Positions 1 through 6,520 of a stretch of 8,933 nucleotides of DNA are shown one piece after another (position 1 is the stretch's first letter; every line of letters begins with the position of its first letter). Position numbers and translations under genes: made by a program. Source of the DNA: Anaerotignum sp. (lineage in GTDB: Bacteria; Bacillota; Clostridia; Lachnospirales; Anaerotignaceae); NCBI GenBank assembly GCA_017442465.1, contig JAFRZQ010000393.1, positions 1 through 8,933 of the forward strand, given 5' to 3'. The notes beneath the pieces were generated by a model. It did no database searches, had not been told where the DNA came from, and was given only the letters and a program-made list of their open reading frames with translations.

Positions 1-1207
1 CGCCCATTTCACGGAATACTTCTACACATTCCCACTGGGAGAAGGAGATGCCTTCCATAACGGAACGGATCAGATGAGGTCTCTGATGCATTGCAGACAA
101 ACCGAAGAATACACCACGGCAGTCGGGATCGGGATGAGGAGAACGTTCGCCCATCAGGTAAGGCAGATACAGCAGTTTTTCGGAGCCGATAGGAACCTGT
201 GCTGCTTCTGCAGTCATGATTTCGTAAGGGTCAACGCCTTTTCCCTTTGCTTCTGCCATTTCTTCTGTGCAGACATTGTTTCTCAACCACTGCAGGGACA
301 GACCAGCCGCCTGTGTGCAGCTCATTACTGTCCATTTGCCAGGAACAGATGCACAAAGAGTATGTACTCTACCTTTAGGGTCCAGTGCCATCTGGTCAGA
401 TACTGCGTAAACAACTGCAGATGTACCGATGGTTGTGAACGCTTTGCCCTGAGAAACGATACCTGTACCGATCGCTGCTGCAGGGTTATCACCAGCACCG
501 CCGACAACGATAGTACCTTCTGCCAGGCCTGTCAGTGCAGACGCTTCTGCGTGAACAGAGCCTGTTACATCCTGAGATTCATACATTTTACCCAGGAGTT
601 TCTTATCGATACCCAGGCCCTCCAGAATTTCATCAGACCATGTACGTTTTGCAACGTCCATCAGCTGCATACCGGAAGCGTCGGAAACTTCTGTTGCATA
701 TTCGCCTGTCAGTTTATAACGGATATAATCCTTGGGCAGCAGGATATGTCTGCATTTCGCATACAGTTCGGGTTCATGTTTTTTCACCCACAGGATCTTC
801 GCTGCTGTAAAGCCTGTTACGGCAGGATTTGCTGTGATCTGGATGATCTTATCCGCACCGATCATGCGGTTCATATCGTCCACTTCTTCGCCGGTTCTCT
901 GGTCGCACCAGATGATGGAACGGCGCAGCACTTCGCCTGCTTCATCCAGCATAACCAGACCATGCATCTGACCGGAAAGACCGATGCCCTTAATGTCTGC
1001 GGGGTTTACGCCGGATGCCTCCAGAACGCCTTTGACGCCGGCTACAGTTGCTTCCCACCAGTCGTTGGGTTCCTGTTCCGCCCAGCCGTTCTGTTCCTGA
1101 TACAGGGGATATTCAAATGTTTTTGCTGTGATTGGATTGGCATCTTTATCAAACAGCACTGTCTTTGTGCCAGATGTGCCAATGTCAATACCCAGTAAAT
1201 ATTCCAT
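1..1207 (-). CDS. xylB: Xylulokinase, FGGY family (3' end off the window)
   Basis: Cytoplasmic sugar kinase that phosphorylates D-xylulose to D-xylulose 5-phosphate with ATP, feeding the pentose phosphate pathway. About 402 codons are present; the family is usually 485-510 residues, so roughly the last 100 are beyond the left edge. The N-terminus MEYLLGIDIGTSGTK is the FGGY phosphate-binding motif with Asp8. The substrate-contact motif GLSGQMHG lies at about 76-83, IWCDQRTGEEV at about 99-109, and GGAGDNPAAAIGTG carries the expected catalytic Asp near residue 240. The chosen ATG (1207) is preceded by GGCGGTG, a fair Shine-Dalgarno match, six bases upstream. It lies 32 bases after the polyol dehydrogenase stop with no terminator between, so the two are co-transcribed. 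The QMHG motif and strong resemblance to XylB favour xylulokinase over glycerol kinase or ribulokinase. No frameshift is seen in the visible part. Confidence 0.95.
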   Translation of the reverse strand, partial: MEYLLGIDIGTSGTKTVLFDKDANPITAKTFEYPLYQEQNGWAEQEPNDWWEATVAGVKGVLEASGVNPADIKGIGLSGQMHGLVMLDEAGEVLRRSIIWCDQRTGEEVDDMNRMIGADKIIQITANPAVTGFTAAKILWVKKHEPELYAKCRHILLPKDYIRYKLTGEYATEVSDASGMQLMDVAKRTWSDEILEGLGIDKKLLGKMYESQDVTGSVHAEASALTGLAEGTIVVGGAGDNPAAAIGTGIVSQGKAFTTIGTSAVVYAVSDQMALDPKGRVHTLCASVPGKWTVMSCTQAAGLSLQWLRNNVCTEEMAEAKGKGVDPYEIMTAEAAQVPIGSEKLLYLPYLMGERSPHPDPDCRGVFFGLSAMHQRPHLIRSVMEGISFSQWECVEVFREMG

Positions 1208-1239
1208 AAATTACACCGCCATTTCTGTGGTAATTCTGA

Positions 1240-2274
1240 TTACAGTTTAATTACTGCTTTTACGATGTTTTCTTTATCTGTTACAGATGCTTCATATGCA
1301 GCCTGAATATCTTCGAAAGCAAATTCATGTGTAGCAATCTTATCGATGTGCAGACCGTTTGCTGCAGCTGCGATTGCTTTTTTATACAGGTTTCTGTAAC
1401 GGAATACGGATTCGATTCTAGCTTCTTTTGCCATGATCTGACCGAAGTTGAATGTGATTTCAGGGTTAGCAGACAGACCTACCAGTGTAATTGTGCCACC
1501 ATTTTTTACCAGATAAGGTGTCTGTGCGATCGTTACAGGAGAACCTGCTGTTTCGAATACTTTTTCGATACCAGCGCCGCCTGTCAGTTCTTCTACATAT
1601 TTCAGAACATCTGTTTCTTTCGCATTGATAATGCGTGTTGCACCCAGATCCATAGCGAAGTCCAGACGTTTCTGTGCCATATCTACTACTGTGATATCTG
1701 TAGCACCGCATGCTTTACAAGCCAAGAGAGTCATCAGACCGATGCAGCCTGCCCCCAGAATGATACACTGGTCGCCCATACCAACTTTACCCTGCATTGC
1801 TGCATGCAGACCAACTGCGAAGGGTTCGATCAGCGCGCCTTCTTTTGTTGTCATGCCTTCAGGAAGTTTGAAGCACATATTTGCAGGGAATGCAATATAA
1901 TCTTCGTTACAGCCCTGTACGGGAGGTGTAGCCAGGAATACTACATCGGGACACAGATTGTATCTGCCGGATTTACAGAATTCACACTGACCGCATGTGA
2001 TACCGGGTTCCAGTGCTACTTTATCGCCTACAGCCAGATCTGTTACGCCTTCGCCCAATTTTACAACAACGCCGCCTGCCTCATGGCCCAGCATCAGTTC
2101 GCCGTCAACCACGAAGTCACCGCATCTGCCGTCTTTGAAATAATGAACGTCGGAACCACAGATACCAACATATTCTACTTTTACCAGAACTTCACCGGCC
2201 TTGGGTTCGGGAATGGGTGCTTCTCTGATTTCCATTTTATTCAGACCTACCATATATGCCTGTCTATTTTTCAT
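1240..2274 (-). CDS. Zinc-dependent polyol dehydrogenase (xylitol/sorbitol dehydrogenase type, MDR family)
   Basis: Medium-chain NAD(H)-dependent dehydrogenase of 344 residues that should oxidise a polyol to a 2-ketose, for example xylitol to D-xylulose or sorbitol to fructose. Visible residues: catalytic zinc ligands Cys39 (GICGSDVHYF), His64-Glu65 (GHEAGG) and Glu150 (IEPFAVGLH); structural-zinc cysteines 94, 97, 100 and 108; Rossmann motif GAGCIG at 174-179; Asp198 at the end of the second Rossmann strand, which predicts NAD+ rather than NADP+. The reading frame opens at a GTG at 2295, but I place the start at the ATG at 2274 because GAGGAGA (2281-2287) sits six bases before it; the upstream GTG would put that site inside the gene. 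It follows its own promoter and precedes xylB, so xylulose is the most likely product. Sorbitol, L-iditol or arabitol dehydrogenase activity cannot be excluded. Confidence 0.92.
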   Translation of the reverse strand: MKNRQAYMVGLNKMEIREAPIPEPKAGEVLVKVEYVGICGSDVHYFKDGRCGDFVVDGELMLGHEAGGVVVKLGEGVTDLAVGDKVALEPGITCGQCEFCKSGRYNLCPDVVFLATPPVQGCNEDYIAFPANMCFKLPEGMTTKEGALIEPFAVGLHAAMQGKVGMGDQCIILGAGCIGLMTLLACKACGATDITVVDMAQKRLDFAMDLGATRIINAKETDVLKYVEELTGGAGIEKVFETAGSPVTIAQTPYLVKNGGTITLVGLSANPEITFNFGQIMAKEARIESVFRYRNLYKKAIAAAANGLHIDKIATHEFAFEDIQAAYEASVTDKENIVKAVIKL

Positions 2275-2315
2275 ATCGAATCTCCTCACTTTCACTTAGA
2301 TAAATACCTTCCAAT

Positions 2316-2339
2316 GGGGCTGTTTTTCCACAGATCCCC
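2316..2339 (-). promoter_or_regulatory. Stem-loop at the 5' end of the dehydrogenase-xylB transcript
   Basis: On the minus strand GGGG-AT-CTGT-loop-ACAG-CCCC can fold into a short stem (4 + 4 pairs with a two-base bulge and a GGAAAA-type loop). It begins within a few bases of the transcription start predicted from the -10 box at 2348-2353, so it would be a 5'-terminal hairpin of the kind that can stabilise mRNA. It also overlaps a DnaA-box-like TTTTCCACA on the plus strand (2324-2332). The function is inferred. Confidence 0.35.
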
Positions 2340-2347
2340 TATATTTT

Positions 2348-2376
2348 ATCATACCAGTTAATGGTTGATTACGCAA
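2348..2376 (-). promoter_or_regulatory. Predicted sigma-70/A promoter for the polyol dehydrogenase-xylB unit
   Basis: The minus strand reads TTGCGT (2371-2376), a 17-base spacer, then TATGAT (2348-2353), preceded by TGG as an extended -10 (TGGTATGAT). It lies between the terminator of the ABC operon and the dehydrogenase start, leaving a leader of about 65-70 bases. An imperfect ACCA/TGGT dyad (2353-2365) sits in the spacer next to the -10 and could be an operator half-site pair, but four base pairs is weak evidence. Confidence 0.7.
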
Positions 2377-2410
2377 TATCGTTCACTCTCACACAATGAG
2401 AAAATACTCA

Positions 2411-2458
2411 TAAAAAAGCAGAGGTACCACCTCCGGCTGAACCGAAAAATGGTACCTC
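2411..2458 (-). terminator. Intrinsic terminator of the ABC transporter operon
   Basis: A perfect 9-bp inverted repeat, GAGGTACCA (2421-2429) and TGGTACCTC (2450-2458), encloses a 20-base loop that itself can form a small CGG/CCG stem. On the minus strand the second arm is followed by TGC and a run of six T (2412-2417). It lies about 50 bases after the binding-protein stop and ahead of a separate promoter. There is no T-run on the plus-strand side, so it acts on minus-strand transcripts. Confidence 0.85.
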
Positions 2459-2510
2459 AAAATTGCGAATTACAGTCAGAAATTACGCTTCAAAATATGT
2501 AATTTTGAAA

Positions 2511-3491
2511 TTATTCTGTGATCTGGCCGTTAGCTTTGTACATTTCTACATATTCGCCAACGTTGTCAGCATTGATCAGAACTTCTTCGATATCTGTATC
2601 GATCTGTGTAGCTTCGCCTGTCAGCAGTTTGTGAACTGTATCCATGTTCAGGTCAGCCAGGTCGATAGCGGACTGCAGACATGTGGATGTCATCAGACCA
2701 TCCTGGATCAGCAGACAAGCTTCAGCTGTACCGTCAACGCCGTATGCCAGCATGTCAGCGAATTCGGGGTTGTCTTTAACAACTTCCAGAGCACCTGCTG
2801 CCATGTTGTCGTTCATGGAGATAACTGCGTCGATTTTGCCGTGAGCCAGTGTCCAGTCTTCCATCAGAGTCATAGCTTCGTCTTTGTTCCAGTTAGCATA
2901 GTCATCGCCTACGATCTGAACGTCGGGTCTTGCAGCGAAGAATACTTCGTTCCAAGCTTTCAGTCTTTCGTCAGCGTGGAAGTTACCGGAAGGACCTCTC
3001 AGGATAACAACTTTTGCACCTTCGGGAACCTGTTCGATCGCTTTTTCAGCGTTTACCTGAGCCTGGTTGTAAGGATCAGCATCGACAGAGGATGCACCTT
3101 CAATGCCTTCGATTCTGGAGTTTGTTGTGATTGCAACGATGCCAGCTGCTACGATCTGTTCAACATAAGGTCTCTGAGCTTCACCGTTGTTGGGCTGTAC
3201 GATGATTGCATCGAAGCCGTTAGCAATTGCGTTTTCAATTGCTGCGTTTTCTTTTGCGTCATCTGCCTGGCCGTCGAATACTTCCAGAGTGATATCATCG
3301 TATTCGCCTGCTGCTCTTACCATTTCGTTTGCCAGCCATGCTGCGAAGGAGTCAGACTGTGCTCTTGCGATGTACGCTACTTTGTAAGCGCCTTCTGCTG
3401 CGTCATCAGCAGCGGGTTCGGAGCCGCCACAGCCTGTCAGAGCTGTTGCTGCCATTGCCATTACAAGAATGGATGCTAAAAACTTTTTCAT
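2511..3491 (-). CDS. Sugar ABC transporter substrate-binding lipoprotein (RbsB-like, Peripla_BP_4 type)
   Basis: Extracytoplasmic receptor of 326 residues that captures a sugar or polyol and delivers it to the permease. It begins MKKFLASILVMAMAATALTG, a lipoprotein signal peptide with lipobox LTGC and lipidated Cys21, followed by a flexible Ala/Asp/Glu-rich linker to about residue 35. The two-lobed domain starts at YKVAYIARAQSDSFAAWLA, typical of RbsB-like proteins, with IVQPNN near 97-102 and a late AYGVDGTAEA segment corresponding to the hinge-side ligand Asp. The ATG is preceded by AGGGAGAG five to six bases upstream. It is the last gene of the ATPase-permease-receptor operon, the same order as rbsACB of Escherichia coli, and is separated from the permease by 100 bases. 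Its ligand cannot be read from the sequence; the dehydrogenase and xylulokinase downstream favour a pentitol or related sugar. Confidence 0.93.
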   Translation of the reverse strand: MKKFLASILVMAMAATALTGCGGSEPAADDAAEGAYKVAYIARAQSDSFAAWLANEMVRAAGEYDDITLEVFDGQADDAKENAAIENAIANGFDAIIVQPNNGEAQRPYVEQIVAAGIVAITTNSRIEGIEGASSVDADPYNQAQVNAEKAIEQVPEGAKVVILRGPSGNFHADERLKAWNEVFFAARPDVQIVGDDYANWNKDEAMTLMEDWTLAHGKIDAVISMNDNMAAGALEVVKDNPEFADMLAYGVDGTAEACLLIQDGLMTSTCLQSAIDLADLNMDTVHKLLTGEATQIDTDIEEVLINADNVGEYVEMYKANGQITE

Positions 3492-3551
3492 GTTACTCTC
3501 TCCCTTTCTTTTTTTAATTTTTTGTGAGAATTAATGAGTTGCTCTATTTGA

Positions 3552-3567
3552 ATTTGATCACTCAAAT
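3552..3567 (-). repeat. Small hairpin in the permease/binding-protein gap
   Basis: ATTTGA (3552-3557), TCAC, TCAAAT (3562-3567) forms a 6-bp AT-rich stem with a 4-base loop; a second ATTTGA copy at 3546-3551 allows an alternative, longer-looped pairing with the same right arm. It lies in the 100-base gap (3492-3591) before the binding-protein gene. It is not a convincing terminator because no T-run follows. A processing or stabilising hairpin that raises receptor mRNA is possible but unproven. Confidence 0.3.
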
Positions 3568-3591
3568 GAAAGCCAGATTGAAATGATCCCC

Positions 3592-4602
3592 TTATGCCTG
3601 TGCAGCAGGTGCATCATCTTTCTTTTCTTCTTCGTCTTTTTTCTTCAGGATCACTTTAGGTGCTTTTTTATTTTTGAAGCGTACATCATACAGTACAGCA
3701 ACTACGATGATGATACCTTTTACTACCTGCTGGATGTAAGAGTCTACGCCCTGCAGGTTCATGATATTGTTCAGACAGCCAATGATGAAGGAACCGATCA
3801 GAGTACCGGATGTTGTACCGATACCACCGGAGAAGGATGTACCGCCGACGATGGCAGCTGTCAGACCTTCCATTTCGTAACCTACAGCACCGTTAGGCAG
3901 ACCCGCGTTTACACGAGCCATGAACAGTACGCCTGCGATACCAACCAGGATACCATTGATCAGGAATGCCATATATTTGGATTTTACAACGTTGATACCG
4001 GAAGCATTTGCTGCTTCTTCGTTACCACCGATGGCATAGAAGGAACGGCCCAGTTTTGTCTGATTCATAATGTATGCAATAACTATGGTCGCCACGATCA
4101 TGAAGATAACAGGAACGGGGAATACGCCGCCGATCTTGCCCTGACCTACAAATGCGTAATCACCGATCTGCAGGATGTTCTGACCGGATGTATACAAGAG
4201 TGCCAGACCTCTGGCAGCCATCTGTGTAGCCAGTGTTACGATAAACGCAGGCAAACCGAAGTTTGCTACAAACAGTGCGTTGATCATGTTGAATACAACA
4301 GCAACACCGATCGCAATCGCAAAGGACATTGCCATGTTGCCTGTTGCCTTATAGCAGCTTACGGAAAGCACCCCTGCCAGCGCCAGAACTGCACCAGAGG
4401 ACAGGTCCAGCAGACCGGATACGATCAGTACCATTTCACCATAAGCCAAAATTGTTGCTACCGCCAACTGCACAGCAATGTTTGTTACGTTCTGCTGGCT
4501 CAGGAAGTTGGGGTTCATCATTGTAGATGCAATAATCATTACCAGCAGAACGAAGAAAATGGAATATTTCTGCATCAGCTGGCTTGCTTTACCTTTATTC
4601 AC
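3592..4602 (-). CDS. Sugar ABC transporter permease (RbsC/XylH/AraH family)
   Basis: Integral membrane subunit of 336 residues forming the translocation channel, probably as a homodimer with the twin ATPase. Hydrophobic helices begin near residues 14-29, 43-62, 69-84, 92-113 and 163-180 and continue to about 306. Family motifs visible are LDLSSGAVLALAGV (65-78), AIGGNEEAANASGI (190-203, the cytoplasmic ATPase-contact loop) and GGTSFSGGIGTTSGTLIG (253-270). The last 28 or so residues form a hydrophilic Lys/Glu/Asp-rich tail (KKKDEEEKKDDAPAAQA), longer and more charged than in E. coli RbsC. The start is a GTG at 4602, supported by AAGGAGG at 4612-4618 nine bases upstream; no ATG fits better. 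It begins 20 bases after the ATPase stop, so the two are tightly coupled. Confidence 0.94.
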   Translation of the reverse strand: MNKGKASQLMQKYSIFFVLLVMIIASTMMNPNFLSQQNVTNIAVQLAVATILAYGEMVLIVSGLLDLSSGAVLALAGVLSVSCYKATGNMAMSFAIAIGVAVVFNMINALFVANFGLPAFIVTLATQMAARGLALLYTSGQNILQIGDYAFVGQGKIGGVFPVPVIFMIVATIVIAYIMNQTKLGRSFYAIGGNEEAANASGINVVKSKYMAFLINGILVGIAGVLFMARVNAGLPNGAVGYEMEGLTAAIVGGTSFSGGIGTTSGTLIGSFIIGCLNNIMNLQGVDSYIQQVVKGIIIVVAVLYDVRFKNKKAPKVILKKKDEEEKKDDAPAAQA

Positions 4603-4622
4603 GTTCGATCTCCTCCTTATAA

Positions 4623-6131
4623 TTAGTCCTGAATAATGCTATGTGTACCGGTCGCATACATCATGATCGCTTCCTGAGAGAATTCACTTCTCTGCAGTTC
4701 GCCCGCAATATGACCTTCACACATTACATAGATTCTGTCACACATACCGATCAGTTCAGGCAGCTCAGAGGAAACCATAACTACCGCTTTACCTGCTTTT
4801 GCTGTTTCTGTCATCAGTTTGTAAATTTCAAATTTCGCGCCTACGTCAATACCTCTTGTAGGTTCATCCAGGATCAGGACTTCAGGATCACGCATCATCC
4901 ATTTTGCCAGCAGTACCTTCTGCTGGTTACCACCGGACAGAGAACGGATGGGTGTTTCCTGTGTAGGTGTTTTTACACTCATCTTATCGAAGTATTTTGC
5001 TACCATGTCTACTTCTTCCTGTTTATGATGACGACCACCATAGAAGAATTTTTCCAGTGCAGACAGGGAAGCATTTTCTCTAACACTTCTCATGGGGATG
5101 ATACCGTAACGACGACGGTCTTCAGACAGCATTACCATACCTGCTTTTGTCGCATCAGATACCTTTTTGATCGTGATATCTTTGCCGTGTACCTTTACTG
5201 TACCGCCATCGATAGGATCCAGACCAAACAGACAACGCATGGTTTCTGTACGGCCAGCACCAACCAGACCTGCAAAACCTACGATCTCACCCTTGTTTAC
5301 ATGGAATGTAACATCTTCAAACAGCTGACCGCTCTTCAGATCTTTTACTTCCAGCATAGGTTCGCCGATTTCGATTTCTTCTTTAGGGTATACATTTTCC
5401 ATCTTACGGCCTACCATCAGGGCGATGACTTCGTCGATGTTTGTATCTTCCGCTCTCATAGATTTTACTACAGTACCATCACGGAAAACTGTAATATCAT
5501 CAGCAATACGGAATACTTCGTCCATTTTATGAGAAATATATACGATAGCGCAGCCTTTTGCCTTCAGAATCTCGATCTTCTTGAACAGCAATTCTACTTC
5601 CTTCTGTGTGATAGAGGATGTAGGTTCGTCCATTACGATGATGGATGCATCGTTGGAGATCGCCTTCATGATTTCCAGCATCTGAATATCAGATGTTGTC
5701 AGCATTTTCAGCTTTTCTGTAGGTTTGTAAGGCAGATGTTCGTTTTTCAGAAGTTCTTCTGTTCTCTTACGAACTTCGCCCCATTTTACTCTGCCCATAC
5801 CGTCTACGGGCAGACGTCCCAGGAAGATATTTTCTTCAACGGACATTTCAGGAACATAGTTCAGCTCCTGAGCGATCATAGCAATGCCCAAAGACCTTGC
5901 TACAATAGGATTTTGAATCTTTACCGGCTGTTCATCAATAAAGATCTCGCCGGCATCGGGTTTGTAGATACCGTTGATGATTTTCATCAATGTAGATTTC
6001 CCTGCCCCGTTTTCACCACACAGTGCATGAACAGTACCTTTGCGCACGGCAAAGTTAACTTTGTCCAACGCCTTAACACCAGGGAAAGACTTTTCGATAC
6101 CCTTAGCCCGAAGTTTTACGTCGCTTCCCAT
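4623..6131 (-). CDS. Sugar ABC transporter ATP-binding protein, two fused ATPase domains (RbsA/XylG/MglA family)
   Basis: Cytoplasmic energising subunit of 502 residues, the normal family length, with two nucleotide-binding domains. Domain 1: Walker A GENGAGKST (39-47), a non-canonical signature region LTTSDIQMLEIMKA (144-157), Walker B IIVMDEPTSS (164-173) and H-loop His201 (ISHKMDEV). Domain 2: degenerate Walker A GLVGAGRTE (288-296, Arg for Lys), intact signature LSGGNQQK (398-405), Walker B LILDEPT (419-425), and Ser in place of the switch His (VSSELPE, about 453-459). This asymmetry is usual in the carbohydrate-uptake-2 subfamily, where only one composite site is expected to hydrolyse ATP. 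The ATG is preceded by GGGAGG (6137-6142) five bases upstream. It is the first gene of the importer operon and has a leader of about 135 bases. Substrate class (monosaccharide or polyol) is known from the family; the exact sugar is not. Confidence 0.95.
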   Translation of the reverse strand: MGSDVKLRAKGIEKSFPGVKALDKVNFAVRKGTVHALCGENGAGKSTLMKIINGIYKPDAGEIFIDEQPVKIQNPIVARSLGIAMIAQELNYVPEMSVEENIFLGRLPVDGMGRVKWGEVRKRTEELLKNEHLPYKPTEKLKMLTTSDIQMLEIMKAISNDASIIVMDEPTSSITQKEVELLFKKIEILKAKGCAIVYISHKMDEVFRIADDITVFRDGTVVKSMRAEDTNIDEVIALMVGRKMENVYPKEEIEIGEPMLEVKDLKSGQLFEDVTFHVNKGEIVGFAGLVGAGRTETMRCLFGLDPIDGGTVKVHGKDITIKKVSDATKAGMVMLSEDRRRYGIIPMRSVRENASLSALEKFFYGGRHHKQEEVDMVAKYFDKMSVKTPTQETPIRSLSGGNQQKVLLAKWMMRDPEVLILDEPTRGIDVGAKFEIYKLMTETAKAGKAVVMVSSELPELIGMCDRIYVMCEGHIAGELQRSEFSQEAIMMYATGTHSIIQD

Positions 6132-6152
6132 AGGTTCCTCCCTTCCGCAAAT

Positions 6153-6167
6153 CAGACCATTGGTCTG
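6153..6167 (-). promoter_or_regulatory. 15-bp perfect palindrome in the ABC operon leader
   Basis: CAGACCA-T-TGGTCTG is a 7+1+7 perfect dyad 11 bases upstream of the ATPase Shine-Dalgarno site and about 100 bases downstream of the predicted transcription start. As DNA it has the shape of a repressor operator; as RNA the outer pairs could form a small hairpin next to the ribosome-binding site. A roadblock-type operator is my preferred reading, but no regulator gene is in the window. Confidence 0.4.
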
Positions 6168-6271
6168 CTTATACTTTTAGTAGTGCTGCATTCTGCAAAT
6201 AGAAATCTATGCATTTCCACTTGCCGTCTGCATTTTTATGTAACATTTTTCAATGTCCTTATTTTTTATTA

Positions 6272-6301
6272 AGTATATACCCAAATGTTCCAAAGTGTCA
6301 A
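6272..6301 (-). promoter_or_regulatory. Predicted strong sigma-70/A promoter of the ABC operon
   Basis: The minus strand reads a perfect -35 TTGACA (6296-6301), an 18-base spacer, and -10 TATACT (6272-6277). Predicted start is near 6264-6266, giving a leader of about 135 bases. A short ACATT/AATGT stem (6243-6256) would lie near the 5' end of the transcript. Such a near-consensus promoter in a catabolic operon usually implies repression, consistent with the palindromes nearby. Confidence 0.8.
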
Positions 6302-6320
6302 TACTGACGCATAAATTCTA

Positions 6321-6335
6321 TATTCAAATTGAATA
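6321..6335. promoter_or_regulatory. 15-bp palindrome upstream of the ABC promoter
   Basis: TATTCAA-A-TTGAATA is a perfect 7+1+7 dyad. Its centre (6328) is about 62-64 bases upstream of the predicted ABC transcription start, a typical position for an activator that contacts RNA polymerase from upstream of the -35. It has the same 7+1+7 geometry as the leader palindrome at 6153-6167 but a different sequence. No known regulator motif is recognised with confidence. Confidence 0.35.
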
Positions 6336-6361
6336 AAAAACAGCCATACATCTACAATATA

Positions 6362-6370
6362 TTATCCACA
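6362..6370 (+). other. Single consensus DnaA box
   Basis: TTATCCACA is a perfect match to the DnaA-box consensus. It is isolated: no second perfect box, AT-rich unwinding element or replication gene is nearby, so it is not an origin. It lies in the non-coding stretch between the rluA-like gene and the ABC promoter and may be a chance match. Confidence 0.3.
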
Positions 6371-6389
6371 CTTTTTCCATAAAAAAATT

Positions 6390-6401
6390 ATTCCCGGGAA
6401 T
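6390..6401. repeat. 12-bp palindrome ATTCCCGGGAAT
   Basis: A perfect 12-bp dyad with a CCCGGG core in otherwise very AT-rich non-coding DNA, about 90 bases upstream of the ABC -35 box and 50 bases beyond the terminator of the upstream unit. It is too compact to be a good RNA hairpin and has no adjacent T-run pattern expected of a terminator, so a protein-binding site is more likely if it is functional. Confidence 0.3.
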
Positions 6402-6452
6402 TTTATTGGTCAGTTTCATGTAACGGGATTCACGAAAATATTTCCGTCCAGC

Positions 6453-6483
6453 AAAAAAGATGCCAGAATATTCTGACATCTTT
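6453..6483 (-). terminator. Intrinsic terminator after the pseudouridine synthase gene
   Basis: On the minus strand AAAGATG-T-CAGAA and TTCTG-G-CATCTTT pair over 6456-6483, with one G-U wobble and a very short central loop, and the stem runs into six T (6453-6458). It starts 38 bases after the pseudouridine synthase stop. On the plus strand the wobble becomes a C-A mismatch, so the minus strand is the intended direction. Confidence 0.85.
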
Positions 6484-6520
6484 CTATGTTCCATTAAAGA
6501 GCACTTTTTGTTTCCGGATT

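Noticed and set aside
74..1198. Long plus-strand ORF of 374 codons opposite xylB, and similar plus-strand frames opposite the dehydrogenase, binding protein, permease and ATPase
   Set aside because: They are antisense shadows in codon register with real genes; their translations are rich in Cys, His and Phe, have no family motifs and no ribosome-binding sites.
2421..2458. T-box riboswitch, because the minus strand carries GGTGGTACC like the T-box core
   Set aside because: There is no specifier stem or antiterminator structure upstream, since the binding-protein gene ends only about 50 bases away; a plain intrinsic terminator explains the repeat and T-run.
4623..6131. Defective ATPase because domain 2 lacks the Walker A Lys and the switch His
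   Set aside because: This asymmetry is normal in the RbsA/MglA family and does not indicate decay.
6243..6256. Catabolite-responsive (cre) element near the ABC transcription start
   Set aside because: The minus-strand TGAAAAATGTTACA matches the outer cre positions but lacks the central CG that CcpA sites need.
6133..6520. Replication origin suggested by the DnaA box and AT-rich DNA
   Set aside because: Only one perfect box, no cluster, and none of the genes usually found at chromosomal or plasmid origins.
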